A DNA stretch of 64,000 bases from Novipirellula herctigrandis (GTDB lineage: Bacteria > Planctomycetota > Planctomycetia > Pirellulales > Pirellulaceae): assembly GCA_007859835.1 (NCBI GenBank), contig SJPJ01000001.1, positions 4,879,078-4,943,077 of the forward strand, in the 5' to 3' direction. Under the pieces are notes generated by a model, which worked only from the letters and a program-made list of their open reading frames with translations, did not search any database and was not told the origin of the DNA. Positions within the stretch are counted from its first letter, which is position 1. Each line of letters begins with the position of its first letter. The position numbers were made by a program, and so were the translations under genes. This document shows positions 44,046 to 53,786 of this stretch, piece by piece.

Positions 44046-46739
44046 ATGATGAAAAACATAATACCAATCATCCTGTCTCTCCTCCTGCTAAGTTCCATGG
44101 CAATAGCAGGTGACGTGAAGGTTCAATTGTCGTCCGAGGAAACCTACGTTGGATTGCCCGTGACAATTCAGTTGCATTTTCAGAATGTGAATAAGCATGA
44201 ACCGCCGGAATTACCTGATGTCGACGGGTTGAAGATCCAATCGAAAGGTGTGCAACGTCAAAGCTCGCAAAGAAGCGTCTTCAATGGTCGCGTAAGTCAA
44301 AGCAATTCGCTCGTTTACGTCTTCTTAGTCACGCCGATGCAAGCAGGCGAATTTGTGATCCCGCCGATCACGGTCAGCTACGATGGGCGAAAAGAATTGA
44401 CCACCGCGATTCGAATCAGAGCGACCAAAAGCGAGACCGGCGATTTGTTGTTCGTCGAAGTCGTTGGCGATCGAGAGAGCGTTTATGTTGGTCAACCAAT
44501 CGACTTGACGTTAAAAATTTGGATCAAGCCTTTTCATGATGCCGAGCTTGGTGTCACTCTTTCCGAAGGCAATATGTGGCAACTCGTTTCGAAGCAAACC
44601 GATTGGGGTGTTTTTTCGGATCGGATGCAGGAATTGGCGGAAAATAACCAAAGACCCGGTGGGGAAGAAGTACAACGAAAAGACGCGGACGGGAACTTAG
44701 CAACCTACTATTTATACGAAATCGATGCGAGTGTTTATCCGCAGGCGCCGGGCAGCATATCGGGCGACGATTGCCGCGTGGTGGTCCAATACCCTACCGA
44801 ATTGGGCCGTTCGCGCAGTTCCTTTGGAAGCTTGTTCAACAGCGATAGTTTTCCGTTCGGCAGTTCAAGCCCATTTGATAGATCGTTCGGTTCACAACTT
44901 GCCATCACAGCAGCACGTCCGATCGTCGCGGACGCGAACGTCGATTCGATCAAGGTCAAACCGGTCCCGACCGCCAACCGTCCAAGCGACTATCGAGGTG
45001 CGGTCGGCAAGTACGAGATCGCTAGCGAAGCGATCCCAACCGAGGTCCAAGTTGGTGACCCGATCACCTTACATATCACGATCGCGGGGGATGGACCGAT
45101 GGACTTGCTCCAACCGCCACTGCTTAGTGATGACGAAACGCTCACCGCTAACTTCAAGGTATCCGAGGAACCATTGGCGGGCGTGGTTCGTAATAACATG
45201 AAACAGTTCACGACGACGATTCGTCCTTTGTCCGAAAAGACAACCGAGATTCCGCCGATTCGGTTGAGCTACTTTGATCCTGACAAAGAGCAGTTTGTCG
45301 CTGTTGCAAGTGATCCAATCGCAATCAAGGTTGAACCAGCCGCAGTGTTGGCCCTCGACAGCATTGTCTCGGGTGCACCTCGTCTGAGCCAAGCGGATTC
45401 GCCAACCGACAATGCAGCGACTACTGGGACGGAAATGGCCAACGGCGGACCGATACTCTATCCCGCCTCGGAATTACTCGCACAAACGTCGCATCCGCCG
45501 CTGTTGAGTTTGCCCATGATATTGGCGATGACTTTGCCACCGCTGGCCTTTTTGCTTGCTGCATTAATGGTCAACCTAGATAACGTTTTGTCGGCGGTGC
45601 GCAGGCGTTACCGCCCTCTTGTTCAATTGTCCAAACAAGTGAGTGCCGCGGAGGAATCCTTAGAGCTTAGCCAAACCGTTCAACGTTTTTTGGCTCATCA
45701 ATGGAAACTGAGCGAAGCAAATGAATTGAAATTGGCCGGAAATCTGCGTCGCGATGGACGACGAGATCTAGCGGTCCGGATGGAAGGATTTTTCGAGGCG
45801 TGTCGCCGGGCAAGTAGCGGCGTGCCATTGACGGATGGCGAATCGCTTGACCGTTTGAAAGTCGAAGCAATGGAAATCGCTTCGACCTGTTTGGAAGCGA
45901 AGCATCATGCGGAACCCCGAGCCGAGAGTGCCGCCGTGTCGCTTCGTCGATCGAGTCGTACGATCGGCCTGTGGTTGGCCACTGTGTTGGTGGGAGTCGG
46001 AGCGACCGATTCACTTGCGCAATCAACGGAGTATCCAAATGGTCGCGAACTCGCGGGCGATGCATTGTCGATATTGCTGGACGAAGCAAACGATGCTTAT
46101 GCTCGAGACGACTTTGCGACAGCGGCACAGAAATACCAAATGGTGGCCGATTCCGGTGTGCGAAACGCGAAACTCTATTCCAATCTCGCCAGTGCTTATC
46201 GGAGAAATGAATCAAAGGGCCGCGCGATGGCGAACCAGCTTCGCGCAATCAAACTGGATCCGGACAATCCCGCAATGATGAATGGATGGTCTCATGACCA
46301 AGTGAACGTGCAAGAAGGTATATGGCCCAAACGCATCACAGCGACCGTGTTTTCTTTGGCGCCACGTAGCTTCGTGTTGTGGATGGCCATTTTTAGTTGG
46401 ATCCTATTGTGGTTGCTGTTAACGATCCGAGTTCTTTGGCGCAAGCGAATTGGGATAGCCGTGCCAATCATGTTACTGTCGCTCACGCTGCTCTTTGCGT
46501 TGCCGGTGCTTGTACATGAGTTGATCTTTTGCCGAGACAATCAAGCCGTTGTGATCGCATCGGAACCGGTGAAACTGCGAAGTGCTGACAGCGACCAAAG
46601 TCCAAGCGTTGGAGGTCCTTTAGCGGAAACAACTGAAGTCACCGTCAAGCAAGTTCGGGGATCGTGGGCAAAGGTCAGAACGAGCGATGCGAAGGATGGC
46701 TGGATACCACTCGATGCCATCGAGCAAATTGACACGTAG
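44046..46739 (+). CDS. BatD-BatE fusion membrane protein
   Basis: An 897-residue protein. It begins with a signal (MKNIIPIILSLLLLSSMAIA), then BatD oxygen-tolerance beta domains (VKVQLSSEETYVGLPVTIQLHFQN; VEVVGDRESVYVGQPIDLTLKIWIKPF) and a membrane helix (SLPMILAMTLPPLAFLLAALMV). A further helix near residue 640 leads into a TPR pair (ANDAYARDDFATAAQKYQMVAD ... NLASAYRRNESKGRAMA), two more helices (WMAIFSWILLWLLLTI; IMLLSLTLLFALPVLV), and an SH3-like end (EVTVKQVRGSWAKVRTSDAKDGWIPLDAIEQI). BatE functions are usually separate, so this is a fusion. Confidence 0.85.
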   Translation: MMKNIIPIILSLLLLSSMAIAGDVKVQLSSEETYVGLPVTIQLHFQNVNKHEPPELPDVDGLKIQSKGVQRQSSQRSVFNGRVSQSNSLVYVFLVTPMQAGEFVIPPITVSYDGRKELTTAIRIRATKSETGDLLFVEVVGDRESVYVGQPIDLTLKIWIKPFHDAELGVTLSEGNMWQLVSKQTDWGVFSDRMQELAENNQRPGGEEVQRKDADGNLATYYLYEIDASVYPQAPGSISGDDCRVVVQYPTELGRSRSSFGSLFNSDSFPFGSSSPFDRSFGSQLAITAARPIVADANVDSIKVKPVPTANRPSDYRGAVGKYEIASEAIPTEVQVGDPITLHITIAGDGPMDLLQPPLLSDDETLTANFKVSEEPLAGVVRNNMKQFTTTIRPLSEKTTEIPPIRLSYFDPDKEQFVAVASDPIAIKVEPAAVLALDSIVSGAPRLSQADSPTDNAATTGTEMANGGPILYPASELLAQTSHPPLLSLPMILAMTLPPLAFLLAALMVNLDNVLSAVRRRYRPLVQLSKQVSAAEESLELSQTVQRFLAHQWKLSEANELKLAGNLRRDGRRDLAVRMEGFFEACRRASSGVPLTDGESLDRLKVEAMEIASTCLEAKHHAEPRAESAAVSLRRSSRTIGLWLATVLVGVGATDSLAQSTEYPNGRELAGDALSILLDEANDAYARDDFATAAQKYQMVADSGVRNAKLYSNLASAYRRNESKGRAMANQLRAIKLDPDNPAMMNGWSHDQVNVQEGIWPKRITATVFSLAPRSFVLWMAIFSWILLWLLLTIRVLWRKRIGIAVPIMLLSLTLLFALPVLVHELIFCRDNQAVVIASEPVKLRSADSDQSPSVGGPLAETTEVTVKQVRGSWAKVRTSDAKDGWIPLDAIEQIDT

Positions 46740-46796
46740 ACGCATCAACAAAGAGGGCCAACGAACACAGTTTCTTGGCGCGTAGGGCGATAACGG

Positions 46797-47372
46797 CTAA
46801 GTCAACAAAAATTCGCATACCTTGCGATGAACGTTTGGCTGCAAAGCGACCGAAAGGTGGGATGCCCAGACGCTTTCGATTTTCAGGTTTGGTTTATTGG
46901 AAAATTCAACGGGGCGCACCCATACGTCAGCCTTGGCCCAGATGATCAATCGATTCAAATTGGGGTTCAAGCGATTGTTCATCGACGCACGCTTCTTCCT
47001 CGCCATCACGGGGACTTCCGAAATCAGCCCGCCTCCGATCGCTGCCAATCCCATCGCGATCGGGCTGGTGGTCATGATCGGAGCGATTGAAACGAGATGG
47101 GTGACGTGGTGGTTTGGTGGCAATTCGGCAATCGCTTGGCGGGTGACCCAATCCCCAAAACTGTGTGTGACAATCGCGACCGAGTGATCGGCGTCATCCG
47201 CGTCGCGGCCCAGGTCGCATTTGAGTCGATCGATACTCGTTTGTAGCGAACGGCCGACCCAGCGATCTCGCCAAATTTCGACGCTTTGGTGCGAACGGCG
47301 AATTGCATGACGAAGCGGTTTCAATAGGAAACGGGGTTCACAGAAACCGGGAACCAACAAAATACGTCGCAT
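46797..47372 (-). CDS. Alpha/beta-hydrolase-like protein
   Basis: A 191-residue protein. ILLVPGFCEPRFLLKPLRHAI resembles the first strand and oxyanion region of lipases, and VAIVTHSFGDWVTR carries the nucleophile elbow (HSFGDW, a G-x-S-x-G variant with His at the first position). HLVSIAPIM and a late His (WASHLSVALQPNVHRKVCEFL) complete the pattern. The protein is short for the fold. The substrate is unknown. It sits between batDE and a DUF1080 gene, divergent from the latter. Confidence 0.72.
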   Translation of the reverse strand: MRRILLVPGFCEPRFLLKPLRHAIRRSHQSVEIWRDRWVGRSLQTSIDRLKCDLGRDADDADHSVAIVTHSFGDWVTRQAIAELPPNHHVTHLVSIAPIMTTSPIAMGLAAIGGGLISEVPVMARKKRASMNNRLNPNLNRLIIWAKADVWVRPVEFSNKPNLKIESVWASHLSVALQPNVHRKVCEFLLT

Positions 47373-47520
47373 GCCGTCCTATCCGTTTATTTGTTTTGAC
47401 GCCATCAAACCACGAAAAAACCGAGTTCATTGAACTGATTGATCTTTGACCGCATCCGAGTCATACTCTTTACTCCAATCTTTTACTTCCCCACCTTCCA
47501 CTTCTGGAGTGTATCCCACC

Positions 47521-48255
47521 ATGTTTCGCTGTTGCATTTTGATGTCCCTTAGCCTGTTTGTCACCCTCCTTTCAGCGGACGAGCCGCTCAAACCGGCGCC
47601 CGCGGATTCTACCGAATTCGAAACGATATTTAACGGATCGGATCTTGAAGGCTGGGATGGCGACCCACGTCTATGGTCGGTCGTCGACGGAGTGATCCAT
47701 GGTGAAACGACTGCGGAGGTTCCCGCAAAAGGTAACACGTTCCTGATCCTTAAGGACAGAACGCTAAAGGATTTTGAACTTCGAATTTCCTTCCGTTGTA
47801 ATGCAGCTAACAACTCGGGAATCCAATATCGGTCGAAACGAGTAGAAAACTCATCGAACGATTGGGTGGTCAAAGGTTATCAACATGAAATTCGAAATGA
47901 AGCAAAATTCCCGAATGTGCCGAGCTTTATCTACGATGAAAAAGGAAGCCGTGGACGCATTTGTATCGTCGGTGAAAAAGCCGTTTGGACGGCTGACGGC
48001 AAAAAGGTCCTAGACAATTCGCTTATCGACCAAGAAGGCTTCAAAAAACTCATGAAGCTTGATGATTGGAATGACGTGATCATCCTGGCCAAAGGAAACC
48101 ATATCAAGCATTACTTGAACGGTAAATTGGTTCTTGATTTCACCGACGAAGATCCCAAGCGAGCTTTATCCGAAGGAGTCATCGCCGTGCAACTTCACGC
48201 TGGTAAACCAATGTGGACGGAGTTCAAGAACATCAAACTGCGCGAAATCAAGTAG
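47521..48255 (+). CDS. Secreted DUF1080 (3-keto-disaccharide hydrolase) domain protein
   Basis: About 244 residues from the ATG at 47521. A signal peptide (MFRCCILMSLSLFVTLLSA) is followed by the DUF1080 fold: FETIFNGSDLEGWDGDPRLWSVVDGVIHGET, DFELRISFRCNAANNSGIQYRS, KGYQHEI and LNGKLVLDF. Members bind or cleave sugars and are expanded in planctomycetes. It ends three bases before the convergent acyltransferase stop. Confidence 0.92.
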   Translation: MFRCCILMSLSLFVTLLSADEPLKPAPADSTEFETIFNGSDLEGWDGDPRLWSVVDGVIHGETTAEVPAKGNTFLILKDRTLKDFELRISFRCNAANNSGIQYRSKRVENSSNDWVVKGYQHEIRNEAKFPNVPSFIYDEKGSRGRICIVGEKAVWTADGKKVLDNSLIDQEGFKKLMKLDDWNDVIILAKGNHIKHYLNGKLVLDFTDEDPKRALSEGVIAVQLHAGKPMWTEFKNIKLREIK

Positions 48256-48258
48256 CCT

Positions 48259-49272
48259 TCAAAGCTTAAGCTTGGCGTACAACCACGTAATCCCTTTTTG
48301 GGCGTAAGCGGAAATCGGCAACGTGATCGCGATACTGGCGACCATCCATAGGAAGTCGAGTGGTCGTCCGAATCCGTTCTGGTAAGCCCGTCCAAAGATT
48401 TCCATAAGTATCAAGTGGAATAGATAGAACGCGTACGAGATGCTGCCGATCCAGTTCATGAAGGACCGGATCGGCATTGGTGCGCAGCGATACAATAGGA
48501 TGGCCGTTCCCAGATATCCCACTAACGCCGGAAAGTCATTAAAGAGCTTTCCGACTTCGCCAAATGCGATTGGCAGAGCACCGTAGAGAGCCAATCCCAC
48601 GACTGTTACGCCGATTAGCTTTGGCCATCTTGTTTCCCAGACAGCGTAGCCTTTCTTCAAATAGACTGACGCTAGGCAAATTCCTAACGCGAATTCCCAG
48701 ACGTACTGTAAAAAGAACGAATTCCAAATTCGCATCTCTTGTTTGTCTAGCGCAGCGGTGGTTGCGCCCCAAAGCAGACTAACGCTGATCGTGATCACCA
48801 TTAACCATCGATTGCCAAATCGGTCGCGGATCGATACGAACAGGGGAAACGTCAGGTAGAGCTGGATGATGGTTGAGATGAACCAAAAATGGTAGCCGAA
48901 GCTGATCATCAGTTCTTCGTTGAACATCTTGAACAGCAGCAAGTGGCTGGCGATCTTATAGATCGACGGTTCATTGTAGTCGAGATAGTAATCGATTCCC
49001 GCGATGATCAGTACGGCAATCGCGTAGGGGAAATAGATCTTGATAAACCGCCGCCGTAAAAAGGAAAGGTATGGCAGCGGGTTTCGGTCGTGGCTTAGGT
49101 ACAACCCAAAGCCGGAGATGAAGATGAAGGCGTGAACGCCGGCACCGCCAAACGCGCTCAGCTTCATTACGATCGAGCTGAGATCGAGATCTTGCAGGTA
49201 GTGCATCACGACAATCGTCAGGATGGAAAATCCTTTGACGAAATCGATCAGATCAATGCGTGCCTTGCTCAT
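48259..49272 (-). CDS. Acyltransferase family 3 membrane protein
   Basis: About 337 residues with ten or so membrane helices. The N-terminal RIDLIDFVKGFSILTIVVMHYLQ and HAFIFISGFGLYLS, and the basic loop LSFLRRRFIKIYFPY, are typical of acyltransferase-3 (OafA/NodX-like) enzymes that O-acylate sugars. The conserved His is in VVMHYL. I chose the ATG at 49272 because the family motif follows directly; the longer frame to 49434 has a non-conserved leader. Confidence 0.9.
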   Translation of the reverse strand: MSKARIDLIDFVKGFSILTIVVMHYLQDLDLSSIVMKLSAFGGAGVHAFIFISGFGLYLSHDRNPLPYLSFLRRRFIKIYFPYAIAVLIIAGIDYYLDYNEPSIYKIASHLLLFKMFNEELMISFGYHFWFISTIIQLYLTFPLFVSIRDRFGNRWLMVITISVSLLWGATTAALDKQEMRIWNSFFLQYVWEFALGICLASVYLKKGYAVWETRWPKLIGVTVVGLALYGALPIAFGEVGKLFNDFPALVGYLGTAILLYRCAPMPIRSFMNWIGSISYAFYLFHLILMEIFGRAYQNGFGRPLDFLWMVASIAITLPISAYAQKGITWLYAKLKL

Positions 49273-49464
49273 CGCTTGAGTGCCTTTGCTGCGAATATTT
49301 AGCCGAGATATGTTTTTCGGCAATAAAGCAGTAAAACCAATTTGATGGCATAGTCGCAATAGAGTTTGGGCTGAGATGGAGAAAGATTTGGTGGGCAGAC
49401 GAGGCTTCCACCTGGATTCAACGCCATTTTTCAATAAACGCCATGAATATTTGAAACCGAATTG

Positions 49465-50151
49465 TTAAGGGAACTCGAAGCGGTAACCGACATCACGAAT
49501 CGTGTGAATGAATTCGGGTCTGCTCGGCTCGATTTCGATTTTGCTTCGCAATGTTGCAACACAACGATCGACACTGCGAGTGCTGACCATCAACGACCGT
49601 CCCCAAACATGATCAAGAATACTTCCGCGCGTGAGTGCCCGATGTGGATGGCCGATGAAGTAGTCTAGCAACTGATACTCTTTGGTTGTCAGTGGAACGA
49701 GCGTCCCGTCCCGCATGAACGTGTGCGCGGTACGGTCGAAGACGCCGTCGCCAATCAAAACACGATCGGGATGTGTAGCGGATTGGGAGCGAAGCAGTCG
49801 TCCAGCGCGGGCGAGCAATTCGCGAATGCCAAACGGTTTCGTCATGTAGTCGTCGGCACCAAGTTCCAAGCCGCGAACGATGTCCTCTTCTTGACCTTTG
49901 GCGGTTAGCATCAAAATCGGAAGATCCAAATTGGCTTTTCGCACCCGACGACAGAGTTCGTAACCGTTGAGCTTCGGAAGCATGATGTCCAGTACAACCA
50001 AGTCGGGTCGTCCAGCGAGCACTTGGGCCAATCCCGACTGTCCGTCCGCGGCCGTAGCGATTTCGAATCCAGCATTGCGGAAGTTATCGCCCAGCCCACG
50101 CAGTAACACTGGATCATCTTCGATAATCAAAACGCGTGATGCGACGGTCAC
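49465..50151 (-). CDS. OmpR/PhoB-family response regulator
   Basis: A 228-residue regulator. The receiver domain has the acidic pocket IIEDD, phospho-acceptor Asp55 in VVLDIMLPK, and Lys105 in DYMTKPFG. The winged-helix DNA-binding domain has LTTKEYQLLDYFIGHPHRALTRGSIL and RSVDRCVATLRSKIE, ending HTIRDVGYRFEFP. It overlaps the histidine kinase gene by 4 bp, so it is its cognate partner. Target genes are not visible. Confidence 0.95.
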   Translation of the reverse strand: MTVASRVLIIEDDPVLLRGLGDNFRNAGFEIATAADGQSGLAQVLAGRPDLVVLDIMLPKLNGYELCRRVRKANLDLPILMLTAKGQEEDIVRGLELGADDYMTKPFGIRELLARAGRLLRSQSATHPDRVLIGDGVFDRTAHTFMRDGTLVPLTTKEYQLLDYFIGHPHRALTRGSILDHVWGRSLMVSTRSVDRCVATLRSKIEIEPSRPEFIHTIRDVGYRFEFP

Positions 50152-52085
50152 GGTAGCACCTCAACTGGTTTGGGAAGAGAAAGTGTAAACGTGCTACCGA
50201 CATCGGGTTCGCTGACGACTTGAACTTCACCGCCGTGTGACAGCATGATCGCACGCACGATACTAAGCCCTAGACCACAACCACCTCGTGTTCGCGATAC
50301 ATGCTGATCGACTTGAAAGAATCGGTCAAAGGCTTGGCTGATCGCCCGTGCGTTCATGCCGATCCCATTGTCGCGTACCGCAACGGTAACTCGTTCATCA
50401 CTAACATCGGTGGTCACCGTGATTTGCCGAGGGGCATCACTGTATTTCCACGCGTTTTCCAATAAGTTCACCACCGCGGTGACTAGTGAATCAGAGTCGC
50501 CCGATACCATCGCCGACTGTGCCCGATCGATGTGCAGCGAATCGTCAACATCCCCGGTGTGTTCCCGAAAAATGGTTGCCGCCTGATCGACGACATCTCG
50601 CATGTCCACGCGCTGAAACTCAACACCGGGCTTTCCACGTTCGATTCGAGAGAAGGTCAGGAAATTATCAATCATCCGCGTCAATCGAGCGTTTTCGAGG
50701 CTGATCAGCTGTAGATATTCACGTCGCTGAACAGTCGCCGTTTCGCTCTTTGGCTCGTGTTCGTCGTGGAGCAAAGTATCAACCAGCAACCGAATCGACG
50801 CGAGTGGTGTCTTCAACTCGTGTGATACCGTCGTGACCAAATCGTTCTTTAGTTTTGCCAACCGCAACCGACGACGAAGAGCGTCCGAGAGCAGCCAACC
50901 GAGCACGCAGGTGACCGCGACTACCAATAAGGCAATCCAACCGTGAATGGCTCGACGCTCCTGGGAAATTTGGTTCCGCAGATCGCCTTGCGTCATGGCG
51001 AGACCCAAACGCCAACCACCAAACTGCGAATTCAATGAAGCGTCCATCAGGTTGTCGGAAACCTTGTTGGGAGGTGTCAGAACGAACGTTACACCGCGAG
51101 GCAAGGGAAGTCCGTCGGCTAACTCTCGCAATCGACGGTCGAGTGTGGCGGTTCGATACAGTTCGACGATGCGACCGTCTGGCGTCGCTCGGCACCAAAC
51201 ATCAGGGATCGCAGTTTCTTGCAAACGTGGTGACGCATGTTGAATTTCTTCGACCAGCGCAGCCTGATTTGCCAATGTCTCGGCAGCATAGGTAGGCCAA
51301 TCCATCGATTCACTTGTTAGGTGCCCAAATTGATTCATCAGGAATAGACGCTGCGACGAAGTCAGCTTGTCATCGCGATAGTCATTCAACCGCAGAGTCA
51401 ACGATGTTGCAACTTCCTGCCATTGCGAAGAGTCTTCATCCATAAGCTCTAACAAACGCATTTCTGCGGCAGCGGCAAACGATCGACCCTCCCAGTCGCG
51501 AAGTTGTGGTCGCTTTCGTTGTGTTTGCAGCACCTTGATTGCCAGATCGTCGCGGTCCAGTTCCAAAAGACATCGCACTTGCGCTTGTCGGCAACGACCC
51601 TGTAAAATCGCGTCGGATGACTCGATCGACAACTGGCTATAAATTTCAGCCGCTTCGGCAAACTTGCGATCGACAAATTCCAGCCGCTGCGCGCGGGTCC
51701 AAAGCGGCTCGGTTTCTTCGCTACGAACCGTTACATTGGTACGAATTGGGCTCGATGGTGTTGGATTTGGATAGGTGATGTTTCCCTGTCCATCGCGAAT
51801 CAATACCGCATCCAGATCACCCTGCAAAACGATTTCGGCAAAAGCAGTTGCTGGGGCGTGCTGTTGAACCGTCTCGGACGATCGCCGAATCTGGTCCGCC
51901 CATCGATCTTGAACCGTTTCAACAGCGGTTTGGAGCTGCATTTGATAGGCTTCCATCAATCGTTGATCGGAAGCTAAGCGTTCGTTGCGGACCGCCTCAC
52001 GCATCATCCATACGACCCCCACCGATGGTACAAGTACCGTCAGCAGCAGCAATACAATAGGCCACGCGAGGCGATCGTTATTCAT
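50148..52085 (-). CDS. Membrane sensor histidine kinase
   Basis: A 645-residue kinase. Membrane helix one is WPIVLLLLTVLVPSVGVVWMM, followed by an approximately 370-residue sensing region (helical, with ELMDEDSSQWQEVATSLTLRLNDY) and a second helix WIALLVVAVTCVLGWLLSDA. There is no HAMP domain. HisKA has VTTVSHELKTPLASIR (phospho-His in SHELKTP), and HATPase has LENAWKYSD, VRDNGIGMNAR and GCGLGLSIV. It overlaps the response regulator. The sensing domain includes short TPR-like helices, and the gene follows a secreted TPR protein by 12 bp. Confidence 0.95.
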   Translation of the reverse strand: MNNDRLAWPIVLLLLTVLVPSVGVVWMMREAVRNERLASDQRLMEAYQMQLQTAVETVQDRWADQIRRSSETVQQHAPATAFAEIVLQGDLDAVLIRDGQGNITYPNPTPSSPIRTNVTVRSEETEPLWTRAQRLEFVDRKFAEAAEIYSQLSIESSDAILQGRCRQAQVRCLLELDRDDLAIKVLQTQRKRPQLRDWEGRSFAAAAEMRLLELMDEDSSQWQEVATSLTLRLNDYRDDKLTSSQRLFLMNQFGHLTSESMDWPTYAAETLANQAALVEEIQHASPRLQETAIPDVWCRATPDGRIVELYRTATLDRRLRELADGLPLPRGVTFVLTPPNKVSDNLMDASLNSQFGGWRLGLAMTQGDLRNQISQERRAIHGWIALLVVAVTCVLGWLLSDALRRRLRLAKLKNDLVTTVSHELKTPLASIRLLVDTLLHDEHEPKSETATVQRREYLQLISLENARLTRMIDNFLTFSRIERGKPGVEFQRVDMRDVVDQAATIFREHTGDVDDSLHIDRAQSAMVSGDSDSLVTAVVNLLENAWKYSDAPRQITVTTDVSDERVTVAVRDNGIGMNARAISQAFDRFFQVDQHVSRTRGGCGLGLSIVRAIMLSHGGEVQVVSEPDVGSTFTLSLPKPVEVLP

Positions 52086-52097
52086 GATCCGTATTTC

Positions 52098-53549
52098 CTA
52101 TCGGACGCTAAGACTTTCGACGATGTTTTCCAGCGATGGCTGCAAACGGTCGAATGCGTCTTTCGGACCCATGTACCGCACCGTGACGGCCGACGATTCA
52201 CCGAATACCGCAACACGTCGCGCTCTGATTCTTTTGGGGCCTTCGTCAAACTCGATGTCCACGACCGCTGCGTCACGATCGCCTACTTTGATCGCCTGAA
52301 TACCGTCGGAAACGAGTGTGAATCCCTTCATACGCGGTTTGTACTCCTCCGTTATTGCTTGCAGCCACGCGACGGGCGAGTCATGTTTGGTTTTCAACGA
52401 TTCAAGTGTCTGGGTCTCGATTTTTGAATCGAGTTCGGCCAAGGGGTCGATCAAGTTAGTCGTTTCCGTTTCGTTCTTCGCAGGATTGGATGGCGCGTAG
52501 GCAAACCAATCGGGCGGCAACACAGTCTCGAAGCGATCCGATTTCAATGCTGTGGTTTCGCCGTCCTTGGGAGTTGCGATTTTGACTAGACTTGCCGATA
52601 TGCCACCTGCGTCGAATCGGACGATGTAACGATGCTGGTCGTTGGAGATCCAAAAGGTCTGACCAATGTTGAGTTCCAAGCGAAAGCACTCGAAAGTGCC
52701 AACCGGGACTTCGATCGTCTCAGTTTTGGGAACTTCCAACCCAATCGACACGAGCGCGCCACCCAATGGCGAGACGACATTCATCGTCGATTTGTATCCA
52801 ACTTTCAGCGGTAGTCGACGAAAAACTTCGGCTGCTTGCTCATTGTCAAAATACCCATTCTCCGTCTTAAGCGTGGTTTCGTCGTTCTTGTTCAACAACT
52901 TAATGACGACTTGGTTTGATTCGTACTTCGCCTGAGCTTCACCCAGAAGACTGTGTTTCCAGGTGCTTTGGACTGGTGCAAATGTCTTCGGGTCAGCGAA
53001 TACTTGGCTCTTCCCCTTTTGACCATTGATCGTTACGACTTGCCAAGCGTTGCACTCCCACATGGGTTTACCGTCCAATTGTGACTTGGCGACTCGCCAC
53101 ACCTGCATACCGATGCCCATTCCGGTTTGCAGCTTCATCTCTAAGTGCAGTTCATCGCCATCACCCCAAGGGACATCGATCAATTCGGTGTTCGACTTCA
53201 GGTGTCTTTTCGCTTGGCTGACCATTTCCGTTGCAGTTGGAAAGTTGTCGACAAGGGATTGGAAAGCTGCTGTGGCTAGGTCTGCCTTGCCTTGTTTTTC
53301 GTAACACAAACCGATGCGTAGTTGAGCTTCGGCAGCAGACTTCACGGACTTCTTCCCCTCGCTGACGACCCTCTCATAGACGGCAATGGCCGCGTCCAAA
53401 TCGCCAACGGTTTCTTCGGTGTAGATGCCTTTTTCGAGCAGCTCGGCGGGTGTCGCGGCACATACCGATACACTAGGCGAAGCGATCGTTAACCAGACCG
53501 CCGTGGCCAACCATAATAGGAATCTCGGATTGAACTTTGTAAGTCGCAT
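52098..53549 (-). CDS. Secreted TPR protein linked to the two-component system
   Basis: A 483-residue exported protein with a signal (MRLTKFNPRFLLWLATAVWLTIASPSVSVCA). It has TPR units (TVGDLDAAIAVYERVVSEGKKS ... LRIGLCYEKQGKADLATAAFQSLVDNFPTA) and then an unassigned beta-rich region (DVPWGDGDELHLEMKLQTGMGIGMQVW; PVGTFECFRLELNIGQTFWIS, similar in style to DUF3108). The kinase starts 12 bp later. It may be the sensed partner or the regulated product of the kinase-regulator pair; the gene order alone cannot say which. Confidence 0.75.
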   Translation of the reverse strand: MRLTKFNPRFLLWLATAVWLTIASPSVSVCAATPAELLEKGIYTEETVGDLDAAIAVYERVVSEGKKSVKSAAEAQLRIGLCYEKQGKADLATAAFQSLVDNFPTATEMVSQAKRHLKSNTELIDVPWGDGDELHLEMKLQTGMGIGMQVWRVAKSQLDGKPMWECNAWQVVTINGQKGKSQVFADPKTFAPVQSTWKHSLLGEAQAKYESNQVVIKLLNKNDETTLKTENGYFDNEQAAEVFRRLPLKVGYKSTMNVVSPLGGALVSIGLEVPKTETIEVPVGTFECFRLELNIGQTFWISNDQHRYIVRFDAGGISASLVKIATPKDGETTALKSDRFETVLPPDWFAYAPSNPAKNETETTNLIDPLAELDSKIETQTLESLKTKHDSPVAWLQAITEEYKPRMKGFTLVSDGIQAIKVGDRDAAVVDIEFDEGPKRIRARRVAVFGESSAVTVRYMGPKDAFDRLQPSLENIVESLSVR

Positions 53550-53728
53550 GTTACGGTTCCTTTGAAGCTTTGAGTGGGTAGCAGGACGCTAGGCCAACCG
53601 GCTCGACTTATCGCCAATGTCGCTTCGACACTGCCAGCGTCACAGGTGTAGCTTAGGAAGCCCATGTTACCGCAATGTTACCTCCCTAGGATTATCTATC
53701 GATTGTTTCGAAATATGCGTTACGAACC

Positions 53729-53764
53729 AAAAAAAGGCAGGTGATTGCTCACCTGCCTTTTCGT
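53729..53764 (-). terminator. Strong Rho-independent terminator of clpC
   Basis: A perfect 9-bp stem (53736-53744 pairing with 53749-53757) around a TTGC loop, with an A-run (53729-53735) on the left. On the minus strand this gives a T-run right after the hairpin, just downstream of the clpC stop. A T-run on the right makes it usable in the other direction too. Confidence 0.85.
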
Positions 53765-53786
53765 TTTGCTCCGTTAGGTCGGAAGC

